Source: Selaginella moellendorffii
Lineage: Eukaryota; Streptophyta; Lycopodiopsida; Selaginellales; Selaginellaceae
Length of the DNA stretch: 64,000 nucleotides
Assembly (NCBI RefSeq): GCF_000143415.4
Contig: NW_003314281.1
Location: 180,417 to 244,416, forward strand
Direction: 5' to 3'
Below the pieces are notes generated by a model that was given only the letters and a program-made list of their open reading frames with translations, did not search any database and was not told the DNA's origin. This document shows, piece by piece, positions 51,703-63,689 of the stretch (position 1 is its first letter; each line of letters opens with the position of its first letter). The position numbers were made by a program, and so were the translations under genes.

Positions 51703-52763
51703 AGACCACTTTCATGCAACAGCACCAAACTCGCGCTGCAGACTGAAGAAACCTTGGGAAACCAGCACTGGCAATCTAGACATGATACCTCTGTCACGTA
51801 AATCCCATAATGTGTCACCATTGGATTTAAGTCTAACATTGTTCTAGATGCTATTTCCAGGAAGCCCTGTGACTGTTAAGTACAGCATATCCGCTGGGAA
51901 TATCAGTCTGACCCATTCGAAGTTTCTTTCTGCCACAACTTGATATGGCAAAAACACTACACGGGCTCTTGAGCTCAACGGATCCAGTACTCTGGGCTGT
52001 GCTGTTGGTAGAGGCCGCCCGGATAGCTAGGAAGGCTGGAAATATTTCGAGGCCACGAGCGACCGGAGATTGCTGCATCGAGCATTCCAAAGTGGAATTC
52101 TGCTGGAAGATCATACATGTAAACCTTAAGAACATGTGAATGATCATCAACAGGAACGCGAGGAAAGAACTCTGGATTTCAGGTGAGGCGGTGGCGGTGG
52201 CGACGGCAGTGACTGTCATGGTGTAATCGATCGTGATGTCATCATTGATCAAAGACCGTGGCGAGGATGCAATTCCGGGTCTGGACACCTGACCATTGCA
52301 TGAATGGAGAGTGATGAAAGAGGCGAAGTATTTTGCTCACGCAAGCTCAGCGAAGATCACCCAGCGCGGTCGAGTTTCGTGGTAAAGAAGGCGCTGAATC
52401 TGCGTTGGGACTCTCCCTTGCACGTCGGTCCAGTCATGCCGTCGTAGAGGTGCTGCCAGAAGAGCACCACGTCTCTCCCGCGCGCATCATGTTCTCTCAG
52501 GACATGGAAGAAGAGAATCGATCATCGAATGCGCGCGCGAGGGGTATCTCTACAAATACTCGTGGCCTAGAATGATTTCGTCCTCCCTGGCGGCCCAATG
52601 CACGTCCTGGGAGCGCCAGCGATCGTTCCAGCGGTTCAGAAATCCGTGGTAATCGCACGAGCTGGGTAAGAAACTATCAATGGATTCGAAGATGGCAACC
52701 ACCATAACATTACCTTTTATTCTATAAGATAAAAGTTGATTTTAAAACCCAGGGTTTTCACAT
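51703..52763. other. Spacer with weakly coding stretches
   Basis: No gene is supported. A minus-strand stretch at 51851-52288 could encode short plausible peptides (VVFLPYQVV, ITIDYTMTVTAVA) across frames, but no complete structure was found. The last 100 bp should be the promoter and leader of the next gene. Confidence 0.35.
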
Positions 52764-55700
52764 ATGGCGAGTGATGACGATTTTGTGGTCCTTCTCAGGG
52801 CCAAAGGGCCAGATTTACCAAAGGGAGTTCTTGATCGAGATGGTGAGGGTGTGGAGGACTCGTTCGTGGGGCCTAGCCTCTGTGCAGATGGAAAATCTCT
52901 CTTGGAGTACCTAAGCGATGGGCAGCCGCCAGAGCCCCTGAAGTATTACGTTGGCAGGGAACATCAGGGGAGGCATGGATGGCAGGAGGTAATAGCGGAG
53001 CTACAGCGTGTGCCAAGAGTTGCAGATTGTATCCATGTCTTCGAAAAAGGTATATGTCTTTGGCTGTAAGTGGCGCTTTGATCTTTTGTCTGACTGCATC
53101 GTTCGTCGCTCCTTCTAAACACGATTTTTTGTAATTTTGCAGTGGCGAGAAGAGAGCCCATTACCAAAGGTACTGAGCGCCTGTTCGTCCTTTATCAATA
53201 GCGTTTGTTTGTTTTGCAGGGCTTCTACAGAAGTTTGGAGATCAACTCTCCTCTGTCGTTGCTGGCTGTATCCATGTCGTCCAACGCATAGAGAGAAGAA
53301 AGCCCATTACTAAAGGTACTCAACGCCTGTTTGTCCTCTATTAATAGCGTTTGTTATGCAGGGGTTGTGGAAGCTATACTACAGAAGTTTGGCGATGAAC
53401 TCTCTAGCAGTATTTCCAGCATGACCCCTGAGCACGCATTCAAAAGAAAGTTCTCGCTCACCAAGGTTCCAATTTGGCAGATAAACGTCCAGGGAAGTTG
53501 GCAACCGAGTCTTTTGTGGCATGGTCTGGAGCAGCCTCTTGGTTCTGGAGAGATTCTTTCAAGGATGAGAATTAGCAACCCCGATCATTTGATTCTATTC
53601 GACGTCTCTGGAGCCGGAAAGACGCGTTGCTTATACGAGATTGCAGCGCAGCAGACCTGTCTATACTTCACCGGCATGTGTTCCGGTTCTCCTACTGCTG
53701 ATGGCTCCCGGGACCTGTTGGTTGTGTCCGAGACACTGCAGAGACTGTATCCAACAGGTCTGATTCCAGTTTCATCCCTCAAGACCTGTTTGAGGGCGGT
53801 GCTCCTGTCAAGGCTTTTCATTCACCGCAAATGTGACGACCTCCTCAAGCCACTCAGCAATTTGACATTTCTTTTCAACCAGGTTATGCCTCGGCAGCTC
53901 AATTATATTCAGGCTGATCCTTGGGCCTATTTAACCGGGTGCATCTTGACGCTGGTGACGTCAGTAGATGATCTTCCTGCATTGGAGTCCGTGTTGAGCA
54001 TAATGCTCCGTGCCTACACCTGGGACGGGCCGATAATTTTGGACGATTACCAGGAGGTGAACAGATATCTGAAAGACAGGTTTATGACAAGAGATGGGAA
54101 GACGGGCTCAATGCTTGATAAGTTTGTTATCGCTCTCCAGGATGCTGGGTTCAACAACACAGTAATCTTTGCTGGGACTGGGAGATCACCGTTTCATGTG
54201 GCCACTCACATCTCCGAGGTATATTGTATGAGTTCCTGTGTTTCATGCCTAATGTTTGTGTCCACAGACTATGAAATTCCGTGTGAGCACCATGTGGTAT
54301 ACAACCTTTGGCGAGTTTCGGGATGGTCAGTCCCTACGGCAATATGCTAGCAACATATTGGAGGATTGCAGCGTCATAGACTTTGAGAGGCTCGGGGTGC
54401 TGTACAGAGGAAGATATCGGACGTTTGTTACTGCTCTTGAGCAGTATATCCTTTTTAACCCGCCTGCAACCGCGGCTACAGAGTTTTTCTTGAATTATGC
54501 CAAAGAGACAACATCCATGAGGTATGTGAAATTTCGCCAGGCAGAGCTTCTCGACTGATGATTGGAATGTCACAGGGGTGCACCTTGGACGGGACCAAGC
54601 AAGAGGATAAGTCCTGCAGATGTTATGACAGTGAACAGGACAGTGCTCGACGATGTCTACCGATTTTTTTCAGGAGTCCCGAGCGATGAATTGGCGGCAG
54701 CGAAAGCTCTAGTTCAATCAGTTGTCGCTAACCACTTCTTCGGTACAGGAAAGATGGTCGTGCTGAATCCAACGTTATCACTGGTGGAGTTTGGACTTGC
54801 GAGAGTTCATTATAAAAGCCACGGGCTGATGAAGTGGATGTATCGACAGCAAGACGGAATTATTGGGCATGCTGACACAAGTGAAGAATGCCCAGCTGTA
54901 GAGATCTTCGAGCCGCTGGTTTGTCGTGCCCTGTGGCACTATTTTCAGGAGAATTCCTCCTTGCAGCAGGCTGATTTAAGTGCCAGTGCTATGGGGGAGG
55001 TTTATGAAACTGCAGTTGCTGAGATGATTGGGGAGCACCTAGATGGAAAGTGTCTGGCCGATCTTTTCTCATCGTGGAACACGGAGCCAATTCCTTCTAT
55101 CTACAACAACACTGCAACTCTTGCCAGGCCGAAGACTGATCACCTGAACCTCATCGGGACGGAGACGGAGGACTTTCGATTAATCGATTGGATAAACAGT
55201 GTTACTAGCGGTAAAGGCGAGTTCTTTACTTTCTTTTCAACGGGCAAGAATAAGACTTTCGCCCCAGATATATGGTGGTTTCTAACAGTTACGCAAGTGG
55301 CAAAACCGGCAGTTAGTGAGCAGGCAGACAAGCTTCAATGTGCTGGAGAATCGAGTGGTGTGCCAGTGACAACTTTCATTATATGTGCAGCGCAAATGAA
55401 GACTCTCCAGAAAATGGCAAGGGGTGATTATGAGAACGCTTTCTCTTCGTTGGATTTTAACAAGTTATTTTTGCACAAGAAGGGTGGCAAAGGATATAAA
55501 AAGGTTGTTAAGAGGAAAGAGGATGAGGACGGTGCAAAGCGAGTGAGGGAACTTGCAAACTATGGGTGTCTCAAGCTTGTGGTGACGACGGATTTTGTAG
55601 ATTTGACAAAGTTCCAGTTCAAAGCTAAGCAACCTCCAACAAAGTTGAGAAAGTTGAGCACTACACATCATCAACAAAAACATAATCCAGCATTACTCGG

Positions 55701-55773
55701 GGTTATTGATAGTACAAACATTTGCTTGTTTGTCGAGCAATGGTTGATTGACAGTGTTAAGGATTTTCATTGA
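52764..55773 (+). CDS. P-loop NTPase joined to a PD-(D/E)xK-like nuclease domain (Crinkler/RHS 'CR'-like)
   Basis: Exons 52764-53049, 53143-53169, 53220-53315, 53362-54218, 54268-54521 and 54576-55773 give 905 residues. The N-terminal ~100 residues are a variable header. Walker A is seen in ILFDVSGAGKTRCLYEIA (about residue 213-222) and Walker B in PIILDDYQEV (about 361), followed by a sensor-like NTVIFAGTGRS. The C-terminal third has FAPDIWWFL (about 736) and FIICAAQMK (about 774-780), the spacing expected of a PD-(D/E)xK core with Q replacing E. This NTPase-nuclease pairing is the architecture of CR proteins, named for oomycete Crinklers and kinetoplastid RHS proteins. Exact family assignment is inferred. 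The small exons 2-3 arose by a tandem duplication with part of exon 4. No signal peptide or transmembrane segment was seen. Confidence 0.75.
53028..53400 (+). repeat. Tandem duplication of an exon-intron unit inside the CR-like gene
   Basis: The segment TGTATCCATGTC... plus GAGAGCCCATTACCAAAGGTACT..., an intron, then CTACAGAAGTTTGGAGATCA occurs about 146 bp later with few changes (AAGCCCATTACTAAAGGTACT, CTACAGAAGTTTGGCGATGA). It yields the repeated peptides KPITKG and LQKFGD(Q/E)LSS in adjacent exons. Confidence 0.85.
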
Positions 55774-56865
55774 ATCGAATAAAAATCAATTTTTCTTTTA
55801 AATGGTTTTAATAGCATATCTAACTATTGGTTTTCTTGACCAAAACTTGGGACTCAAGCCTCTCCACCTGCTATGAAACCATGAGGGGTTTGTCCTCAAA
55901 AATCTCCCATGAGTATTTCCAGCTCGTACCAGGTCGAGCTCAACTAAGGTAGAGCCCTTGACAAATAAAACGTCACTATTCTTCGCAAGTTCCAGTTTGG
56001 GATTGATATCCAAGCTGAGACTTCCACTGAATTCCAAGCACCACAGCAACAAGATCCACTGGAATTCTTTACTACTCAAGGTTTTCTTTGCTCTGCTTTC
56101 TAAATTTCTCTTGTTGAGGAGGCCACTGTGTCTAAATACTAAACAAGTCTCTGATGATTGACTTTGCTGTTATATGTCACGATTTGAAACCAACCTCTTC
56201 ATACTTTAAACTCTCTGCACAACAAGATAAATGGAAATATTTCCTGGTGAGGACCATCAATATACTCACTCATCCAGTGGCATGGATTTGCATGGCTTAG
56301 GAGTGATCCTTGTAAAAAGAGGTTGATCACAAACATAGAAAATTGTGAAGATCATTCAATAGCAGTCTAAAGTAAAGGAAAACCAAAATATTAGAAAGCA
56401 TTAGTAATGAGTGCCTGGACTAATGATCTCTATTCCAGTCTAAGATGGCATTGTTACAATCACTTGAAGATTGGGTCTACAATAACGATGTAAGGAAAGA
56501 ATTCATAGCTGTAAAGAAAATCAATTGTGTGTAAAGTTTTTCGAATAAGGTGATGATATAAAAATTGCAAGAGAGTGTTTCATAGAGCATAAATTCATGT
56601 TGCAACCCACCAATGTCTTTATATTGTACTTGAAAAAGAGAAAAACTCAATTTCTATTGTTTTTTGTTTCCAAAATGAAAACCCTATTTTTTATATATAT
56701 AATAATTTGCTATGCATTCCATGTAACAATGTTTAATGTTATTCCTATTTATTAATCTGGGATTGGACGATTAATGGTCTACCATAATTTGTGTATCCGT
56801 TTTTTGTGTTTCATGGCTGATGTTAGTCTTCTTCTCAGTTTACGCTGAACCGTGTTAGCGGTTTG
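55774..56865. other. Spacer between the CR-like gene and its truncated paralogue
   Basis: About 1.1 kb, moderately AT-rich, no gene recognised. Confidence 0.45.
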
Positions 56866-58195
56866 TGGTATACAACCTTCGGCGAGTTTCGGGATGGTCA
56901 GTCCCTGCTACTGCAGCAATATGCTAGCAATATACTGGAGGATTGCAGTCCCATAGACTTTGAGAGGTTGGGGCTGCTGTACAGAGGATGATATCGGAAA
57001 TTTGTTACCGCTCTTGAGCAGTATATCGTTTGTAGCCATCTGCAGCTACGAAGTTCTTCCTAGACTTTGCAAAGGACATGGCATCAGAGAGGGGTGCCTC
57101 AACGCTTTTAGACCACAATGGTGACAGGATACGCCCAACAAAAATTATGAAGACAGTGAACAGGACACTGCTAGAAGATGTTTACCGGTTCTTTTCTCTT
57201 GTCCGTAAAAGCACTAGTCCAGACCGTGGTAGCAAACTATTTCTTTGGCACAGGAAAGACTGTCTCTCTGAATCCAACGCTATCACTTGTGGAGTTTGGA
57301 CTCGCAAGGTTGCATAGGAAGGGGTTCATGCAGTGGGTATATAAGGGTGAAGATGGAGTAATTGGGCATGCTACAGCAAATGAGGGTTGTGATGTGGAGA
57401 TTGCAGAGCCACTGGTTTGTCATGCCTTGTGGCACTACTATAAGGAGAACTCTTGCTTGGAACATATCCGTTGTTCAGATAAAGCAGAGCTAAGTTCTAG
57501 TGCTATTTATGAAAGGGCAGTAGTAGAGATGATAGCCGAGCAGCTAGATGGCAGATGTTTGATGGATTTGTTTTCGCCATGGAACACTGAGAAGATCCCA
57601 GATATATATTGTAAGATTGTAAGGTTGGCAAGGCCGAAGATTGATCATGAAAACCTCTTAGGGACAGAGACTGAAGATTTTAGGTTGATGGATTGGATCC
57701 AAAGTGTGACAGAATGTAAGAATGACTTCTTTACTTTCTTTTCTACTAGCAAGAATAGGAGTTGTGGCCCTGACCTTTGGTGGTTTATGACTTTTGGGAA
57801 CTCACTTGAGGGGGATAATTTTATTTTATGCGCTGCACAGTTGAAGATGGAAAGAGAGGCCAGTTCTACATTGGATTTTAGTAAGTTATTTTTGCACAAG
57901 AAGAAAGGTCAAGGATACAAACAACGTGTGAAGCAGGAAAAAGATGACAAGGGTGCCAAACGAGTAAGAGAACTTGCAAACTATGGTTCCCTCAAGTTGA
58001 TTGTTACAACAGATGTGATGAATTTCCAAAGTGTCCAGACAAAGGCTAACCATTTATCCACTGCAGTTACTAAAGCTAAATAATATATATCCTCGACTAG
58101 ATGTTTCAGGTCTACTTGGGGTTGTGGATAACACAGGTATCTGTATGTTCTTGGATTCATGGCTGACAGAGAGTGTTCGAGTTAAAGTACCATGA
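56866..58195 (+). pseudogene. 5'-truncated paralogue of the CR-like gene, nuclease half retained
   Basis: Homology with the upstream gene starts abruptly at the sequence matching 54296 (WYTTFGEFRDGQ) and lacks the whole NTPase. In this copy an AGA codon equivalent is TGA (TACAGAGGATGATATCGG), and frameshifts follow, so exon 5 is broken. From 57178 a clean frame of 301 residues continues to 58083, with LVQTVVANYFFGTGKTVSLN, the nuclease motif CGPDLWWFM and ILCAAQLK, and RVRELANYGSLKLIVTTD. The final block (LLGVVDNTGICMFLDSWLTE) follows in another frame at 58110-58180. It could be a pseudogene or a nuclease-only gene starting inside this region; the long undamaged frame argues that damage is recent or that it is still used. 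Confidence 0.78.
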
Positions 58196-58954
58196 TTTGC
58201 TAGTGATTATTATATAATTCAAGTATCACATTTTCAAAGTGAAGACATGCTATCCCGTCTTTTTATGCTTTTCACCAGTAGCTGCACGTTAAATGTTCTC
58301 TGAAACAGCTTCTGGATGATGAGCCCAATGTCGCTGGAAGGCCTCCTGTAAATCCTTTAAAACCTGGAAACCTCGTGGTTTCCTTATCTGTGAGAATCTA
58401 TAAAGATAACAAAAATCTTACGACCAAGGGGTCTTGGGGATGGTCTTTGCTTCTGCTTTAGAGCTTCGATCCTTCTCTGCTAGATGGGCTTTTAGAGCAG
58501 CTATCACTTTAGCAGCTTTCTTCCTTGCCAGGGAGTGAGTAAAATCAAGCATGTCGTTGCTTACCTTGTCTGCTTGCCAGTAGAACCTGTAAACTTGGAG
58601 TGGTTGTTGTCTCCCTGCTTCATTGTTGGAGGTTTTCATGGTCTGTGAAATGTATCCATGTTTCTTGTGCATGCTTAAGGTATTCTCTCAAAAAACTGCC
58701 AGGAACTGATAAGAATTGAGTTAGTCCATTCTACCAATAAAAATTTTACGATGCATTTTATACACAAAAATAATAATTTATTGTGCCTTGAATGTTTGAT
58801 TTTCTTAATAGTGTTATTCCTATTTAAAAATTTATATTATAAACATAGTTATAATTTATAAACACAAAATAATTTTTCAACCATTAGAATAAACTAGAAT
58901 ATACTAAGAAGTGTTTAAAAAAGTTTTAAATTGGATAGGGGTAAAAATATGTTG
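58196..58954. other. Spacer with a possible minus-strand fragment and an AT-rich repeat
   Basis: A minus-strand frame at 58418-58672 (LDFTHSLARKKAAKVIAALK) is unassigned. At 58775-58920 lies the second copy of the AT-rich dispersed repeat also present at 45632-45795. Confidence 0.4.
58775..58920 (-). repeat. Dispersed AT-rich repeat, copy 2
   Basis: In inverted orientation relative to 45632-45795; see that entry for shared words. Confidence 0.6.
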
Positions 58955-58999
58955 CTATCCATCCATCTGTTCAAAGTATCCCTGATACATTTCGATTCC

Positions 59000-61065
59000 T
59001 GTTGTCTGAAGCATCATAAAGTTGTAGATTTTAAGTTGCAAACCTTTCAGACTCTCAATCGCAACACCTCGCATCAAATCTGTAACCTGTCCCATCCTTG
59101 ATTGATCAAGTAATCTCCAGCAGACCGACCACTTTGGAAGTGGAAGGACCACCGCTGCTGATGACTTTACCTTAGCTTCATTTGAAAACCCTGACTGCTT
59201 GTCATTAGTCCAGACTAGAGGGACCAGCTGCAAGTCAAGCCATTCTACTATTTAGTAGACTTTCGGACGTCGTAATCTGACGAACCATCAACGCTAGTGT
59301 TTGTAATATGGCTCTGCAAGATTGGAGAAACCCAACGGCAGCTCCTCCATCTCACCTCAACACCAGCCTGAGGAAAGTAATAGTCTTGGTGTCAGCAAAC
59401 GCCAAAAAAAAACTTATCTACCTTTGTCGCTGCAGCAAGGGCCACGGCAACAGCTTCCTCTTTCAGTATCTCCGTCTCCCCGACTTGAAGATCGCATCTG
59501 GTGTTAGCTTCTTATTTATAGACAGAGAAATTCCATACCAAGCACATACAGCTGCACCGAAAAAAATCGCAACGCAGCATTTAAATGGAGCCATCGTGCA
59601 TGACCGTTGAGCTCGCGCTCTCTTTGGCTTCAGAGATCTCCGATGCCATTGAAACCAATGCATCTGAAGATGCATTCAGCATGTTCTCAAGTAAACCAGC
59701 TTGCCCGTGCTTCGGTAAACGATTACAGCATCAGTAGACAAGATAAACTTTTGTAGTATACCCGTTTTGCGTATTGTATGAAGGATTATACCTTTAGCTT
59801 TGACAGTTTATCAAAGTAAAACCGTTGAGGCGCACATTGCAAACAATAAAGGCCTCAACTTACGCTTCACTCTGCTTGTCAAAAGCTGCACGAACTTCGT
59901 GAACACGACACTTCGATCGTAAGACTTTATCATCCGTCTGTATATCAGAGTTTTAAAATCCGAAAGGAGAGAAACACAGCTATGACCTGAAAAGCGTGTC
60001 CATTGTCTGCTCAAATGCCTGCCCAGTGCCTGCCCAGTGCCTCGAGCTAGAGTAACAGAAAACAACAATCTTGCCACGGACCTGCCTCCCGCCCAGATAA
60101 CCTGCGAGGCAGCGTCCTGTCTTCCACTGAAACAACGTTCACAAAGAATTTACGAAACTAGTCAAAATAAATGCTGGTACAGATTTGTAACAGTTCTTCA
60201 GCCTTCCACAACCAGAACTGCTCATGTTTTTGCTTTATTTTTGTTGCAATTGCACCTTCATACCACGTATAAAAGAGTAAAACAAGATTCAAGAAGAGCA
60301 CACCTTTGGATTTCGTCAAACGTCTAGCAGGCTCATCACTGTTGTTTGAGCAAGTGCGACTGATTATCTTGGTAGTGGAAAATATACTTGCCTCGAGTTC
60401 TTTAAGTTTTTGAATGTATGAATCTTGCATTTTCTGTGTTTGCTCAGCAAGATTTTCCAGCTCGGAAAGTCAAACATGTCTATGCCTCTACAGCTTTGAG
60501 TAAGGAAAAAATGACTATAGGGGAACTAACTTACCTCCAATGCCTTCTTCTTCTTCGAGCCCCACCAACTTTCTTTCGAAATGCTGTTGTAGAACCGTAG
60601 AGCCAGATTTTGCGAACGACTTCATCTCTGCCTGAAACAACACACAAGCATGAAGAGCATGCTGCGGTTGAAGCTCCAAATATAATTCAGCATTTCTCGC
60701 TTCGATCCATACCTTCTTCTCAAGTATCTGCAAAGGAGCAAGATCAAGAAAACCGTTTTGTATCGACATGACAAACCTGGGCGCACAAAGAAGTTGATAT
60801 TGTAGAAGTTCAATTTGCTGTCTCAGTTTTAGAAGTTCTATGATTTACCTGCAAGTAAACGAGTATGCCTCTGACGTGTTCGGCAGCTAAAAACACTTCG
60901 AGCTCGATTAGCATACTTCGGAGTGTTGAGAGTTTCTTCTGCGTTAGAATCTGCACATAAACTAAAATCAAAAGGCATACCTATTATAACAGTCTGGTGT
61001 TGCCACCAAGAGAGTCCTGCATAGGTTTTCCTGGACTTACTGATATGAACACCTGCAAACAAAAA
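59000..61065 (-). pseudogene. Decayed kinesin-4 (FRA1/KIF4-like) gene copy
   Basis: Minus-strand pieces follow the order of a plant kinesin-4. The motor end QDSLGGNTR (near 61010) is followed, one base out of frame, by TVIIG. After a short intron comes SNAETLNT-like DSNAEETLNTPKYANRARS (near 60950-60900). The neck coil LRQQIELLQYQLLCAQ is near 60830-60785. Coil pieces EMKSFAKSGSTVLQQHFERK (near 60620-60570) and DSYIQKLKELEASI (near 60425-60385) follow, then SDEPARRL (near 60330) and a distal MLNASSDALVSMASEISEA (near 59680-59630). The upstream two-thirds of the motor, including the P-loop, is missing. Frameshifts and missing exons show it is not a working motor. The segment below 59300 is unassigned. 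Confidence 0.75.
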
Positions 61066-61363
61066 GTGAAACCTTACGTGATATTTCTGACTAAACCAAC
61101 CGTTTGTGAAACGCGTTCCAGTTCTTTCCGACCATCAAGTACAGTCATGTAAACGACTGCGACATGAAAAACGTACTTATAAAATGGCACCTTGAGTGTG
61201 TGGTCATATTAGTACTCCCTGTGACACGAAATCCAGATCCTTGCTCTAGACACGAGGACATTTCGTGTAGATTAGTGTGAGGTCTCCTCCCGTAGTCTCA
61301 CTGGTGGCTTTCCAGGTGAGCAAGCTCCAGAAACACGCTCTGCTTTGACAGGTTGGGAAGGGC
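61066..61363. other. Spacer
   Basis: About 300 bp without a recognised gene between the kinesin remnant and an unclassified plus-strand stretch. Confidence 0.35.
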
Positions 61364-62600
61364 TTGTTCGAAAGAGGTCGGGGAGCTGTAAAGGGGATTG
61401 CCACGCAAGAATCACACGTGGACTGCCAGCGTGGAAAAGAACTTTTTCTCCTATGGTTACTTCCTCTGTGGGGAATTGGTTTCTCAGGAATCCAAGGGCT
61501 CTGTTTGATCACTTTGGTCCCCAAACTTCTTCTGGACAAGCCCACAGTTTCAAAGCTCAAATGGAGGATCTGGACCGCGATTGCTGTTTATTTGCTCGAT
61601 TGCCCGGTGGATGATCATCTAGATTTGGGGAAGCTGCAATCCTCATGCACCAAACAGTGCCATCACCTTGTCTCCAATAAGCTTGCAACGATGGTTCCAT
61701 TTAGCTTGAACTTAAATTTGCAGGTGTAGCACATATGTGAATTGTTTCCTTCTCTTTGCTAAATATCCAAACCATCCATGATCTTTCAGATCTCGAGAAG
61801 GCCGTAAAGGCAGTTCCTCGTTGTCAACACTCACAATCACATAGACTCTCGGACGCCCTTCGACTGTTTAGTGTGAGCGCACAGGCGTGCCTTGTTTCAG
61901 CGTGGCTTTTGCTCCAGCTCCAGACCAACAACCGTTCTCTCGAATGGCTTGCCGATCTCGATGCCCGGGCTGTTGCAACCGGTAGCAATGACTCAATGGA
62001 GAAGCTCGCGCTCTTCTCTCTCGAGAACGTCATGCTCATGGAGCCACCGTCCCAAGAGACACTCACAATCATCAGGCTTGGTCGGAGCCGCTGGCGAAGA
62101 TCGAGTGGAAAGGCATCGATCTCACAAGTGGTGCCTGGGTACGTAATACAAGTTTAGTTTCTTCCTTGATCTCTGGATGGGTGATCTCTCTTTTTCTTTT
62201 TCTAGGAGGTAGCATCAGCACAGGTTACTGGTTTGTCATTCGGCGATCACGAACTCCTCCGGGATTGGATCGTCAATCATAATCCTGTAGCCTCACAACT
62301 ATTGACATTTTTCATGGATCAAATAAGATGCACTGGTCTGTGGCAAGTATCTACACCGGACGCTTTCTCGAGAAGACCGCTACGACTGTAAACGCTAAGC
62401 AGCGAGCGATAAACAATCTGCAAAATAGAAGGAAGCATGACATGAACCATCTTTCCGACGCAAGCTTAACGATCGGTCACCTCTTGTATTCCTGGACGAA
62501 AACGGGTAAGGGAGAACGCGACCATGGCGATCTCAAGGCGCTGTGCAACTTCACTGGCAGTTCTTTTGTGACTCGGGAAAAGTTTATTGTGACTCAATAG
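61364..62600 (+). CDS. Possible plus-strand gene, unclassified
   Basis: Three plausible coding pieces occur with splice-like borders. The first (61364-61725) includes LVPKLLLDKPTVSKLKW and VDDHLDLGKLQSSCTKQC. The second (61790-62140) includes SRRPLRQFLVV-like or, in frame 61756, SVSAQACLVSAWLLLQLQ, NRSLEWLADLDARAVA and SLENVMLMEPPSQETLTIIR. The third is 62328-62600. The second piece is faintly reminiscent of a cytochrome P450 helix region, but no heme-binding cysteine motif was found. Frame choice between pieces is uncertain. It may be a pseudogene. Confidence 0.25.
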
Positions 62601-62822
62601 GCCGATGGAAAGTAGAGAGCTCGGAGAGATGAAGGATATGTTGATCGCGAGGAGAGGACTCTTCCAAGTTACCAAGCCTCTAGTCCCAGCTCATCAAGAA
62701 ATCCGAAATACTTGGCTGGTTCTCTATTTCTTAAACGTAGTTATCTTCACTAATTAGGATTTACATCCAAGGATTTAAAGTAAGATTTATACACAGGTTA
62801 TACAAAACCATGGGAATGGCAT

Positions 62823-63656
62823 TCAGTGCCTATCGTATCTATGGATTTTGTGTGCCATGGATTTCAAGGCTGGGACCCTTTTGGCGATTCCTCTCCACGT
62901 CATGTGGACCGCGTCCTCGGGGAGCGATGGATGCTGGTACTCGAAGTGCCGCTCCACGCTCTTGAGCATCGCCCACTTCCGCGTCCACTCGTCCCGCCCG
63001 ATTCTCTCGAGCGCTCGCACCACGAATCCCTTGCGCAGCGCCTTGTCCGACTCCACAAACACGCAAAACTGCGAGTAGTCGAGCTCGTCCTCGAACGGCA
63101 GCTCGATCTCGTCGCTGATGATCACGGGCACGCAGTGGCTGGCGATGGCGTCGAACAGGCGGTTCGACGACGGCGTGTCGCCTGCCAGGTGCAAGCAAAA
63201 CTTGGCGTTCCTCATACCCGCGGTGGCGCTGCGGATGCCATCCTTTTGGGTGTTGCCCGTCACGAAGTGGACGCCCGGACTGTCCTTGAGGATCTCATAG
63301 AGTTTCTGCCTGATAATCCCGCCCTGTCCAGGAACAAAAAACCGAAAGAACAGCGCGTGAGTTACTTAGGCTGGCAGTGATCGATCTAAACGGCTTAACA
63401 GAAAGACCCAGGCTGTGATTCCACGATCGCGCGAGTAAAAAAAGGAAAAGAATACTGTTCATCAGAAAAGGACTGGCAGTGAATCATCACACGCTAGTGT
63501 TTTGCTTGGCGACAACGTCCCGGGACTAAAAATCAAGCAATGAATCATTCTCTCGTCATTCAGAGGAAGCCTGGCAGCCAGAAAAAAACCAAGAATCTCA
63601 AGCTTGCATCACCTGAAACGTGTTAAAGAAACCGAGAAACAATGAAGAAGGAAGAA

Positions 63657-63689
<33 letters not shown>

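Noticed and set aside
61756-62157. Cytochrome P450 assignment
   Set aside because: Only a vague resemblance in one helix-like stretch; no heme-binding cysteine motif or ExxR pair was found.
63660-63689. CRISPR-like or functional repeat
   Set aside because: It is a plain (CA)n microsatellite in an intron. No CRISPR array exists anywhere in the window.
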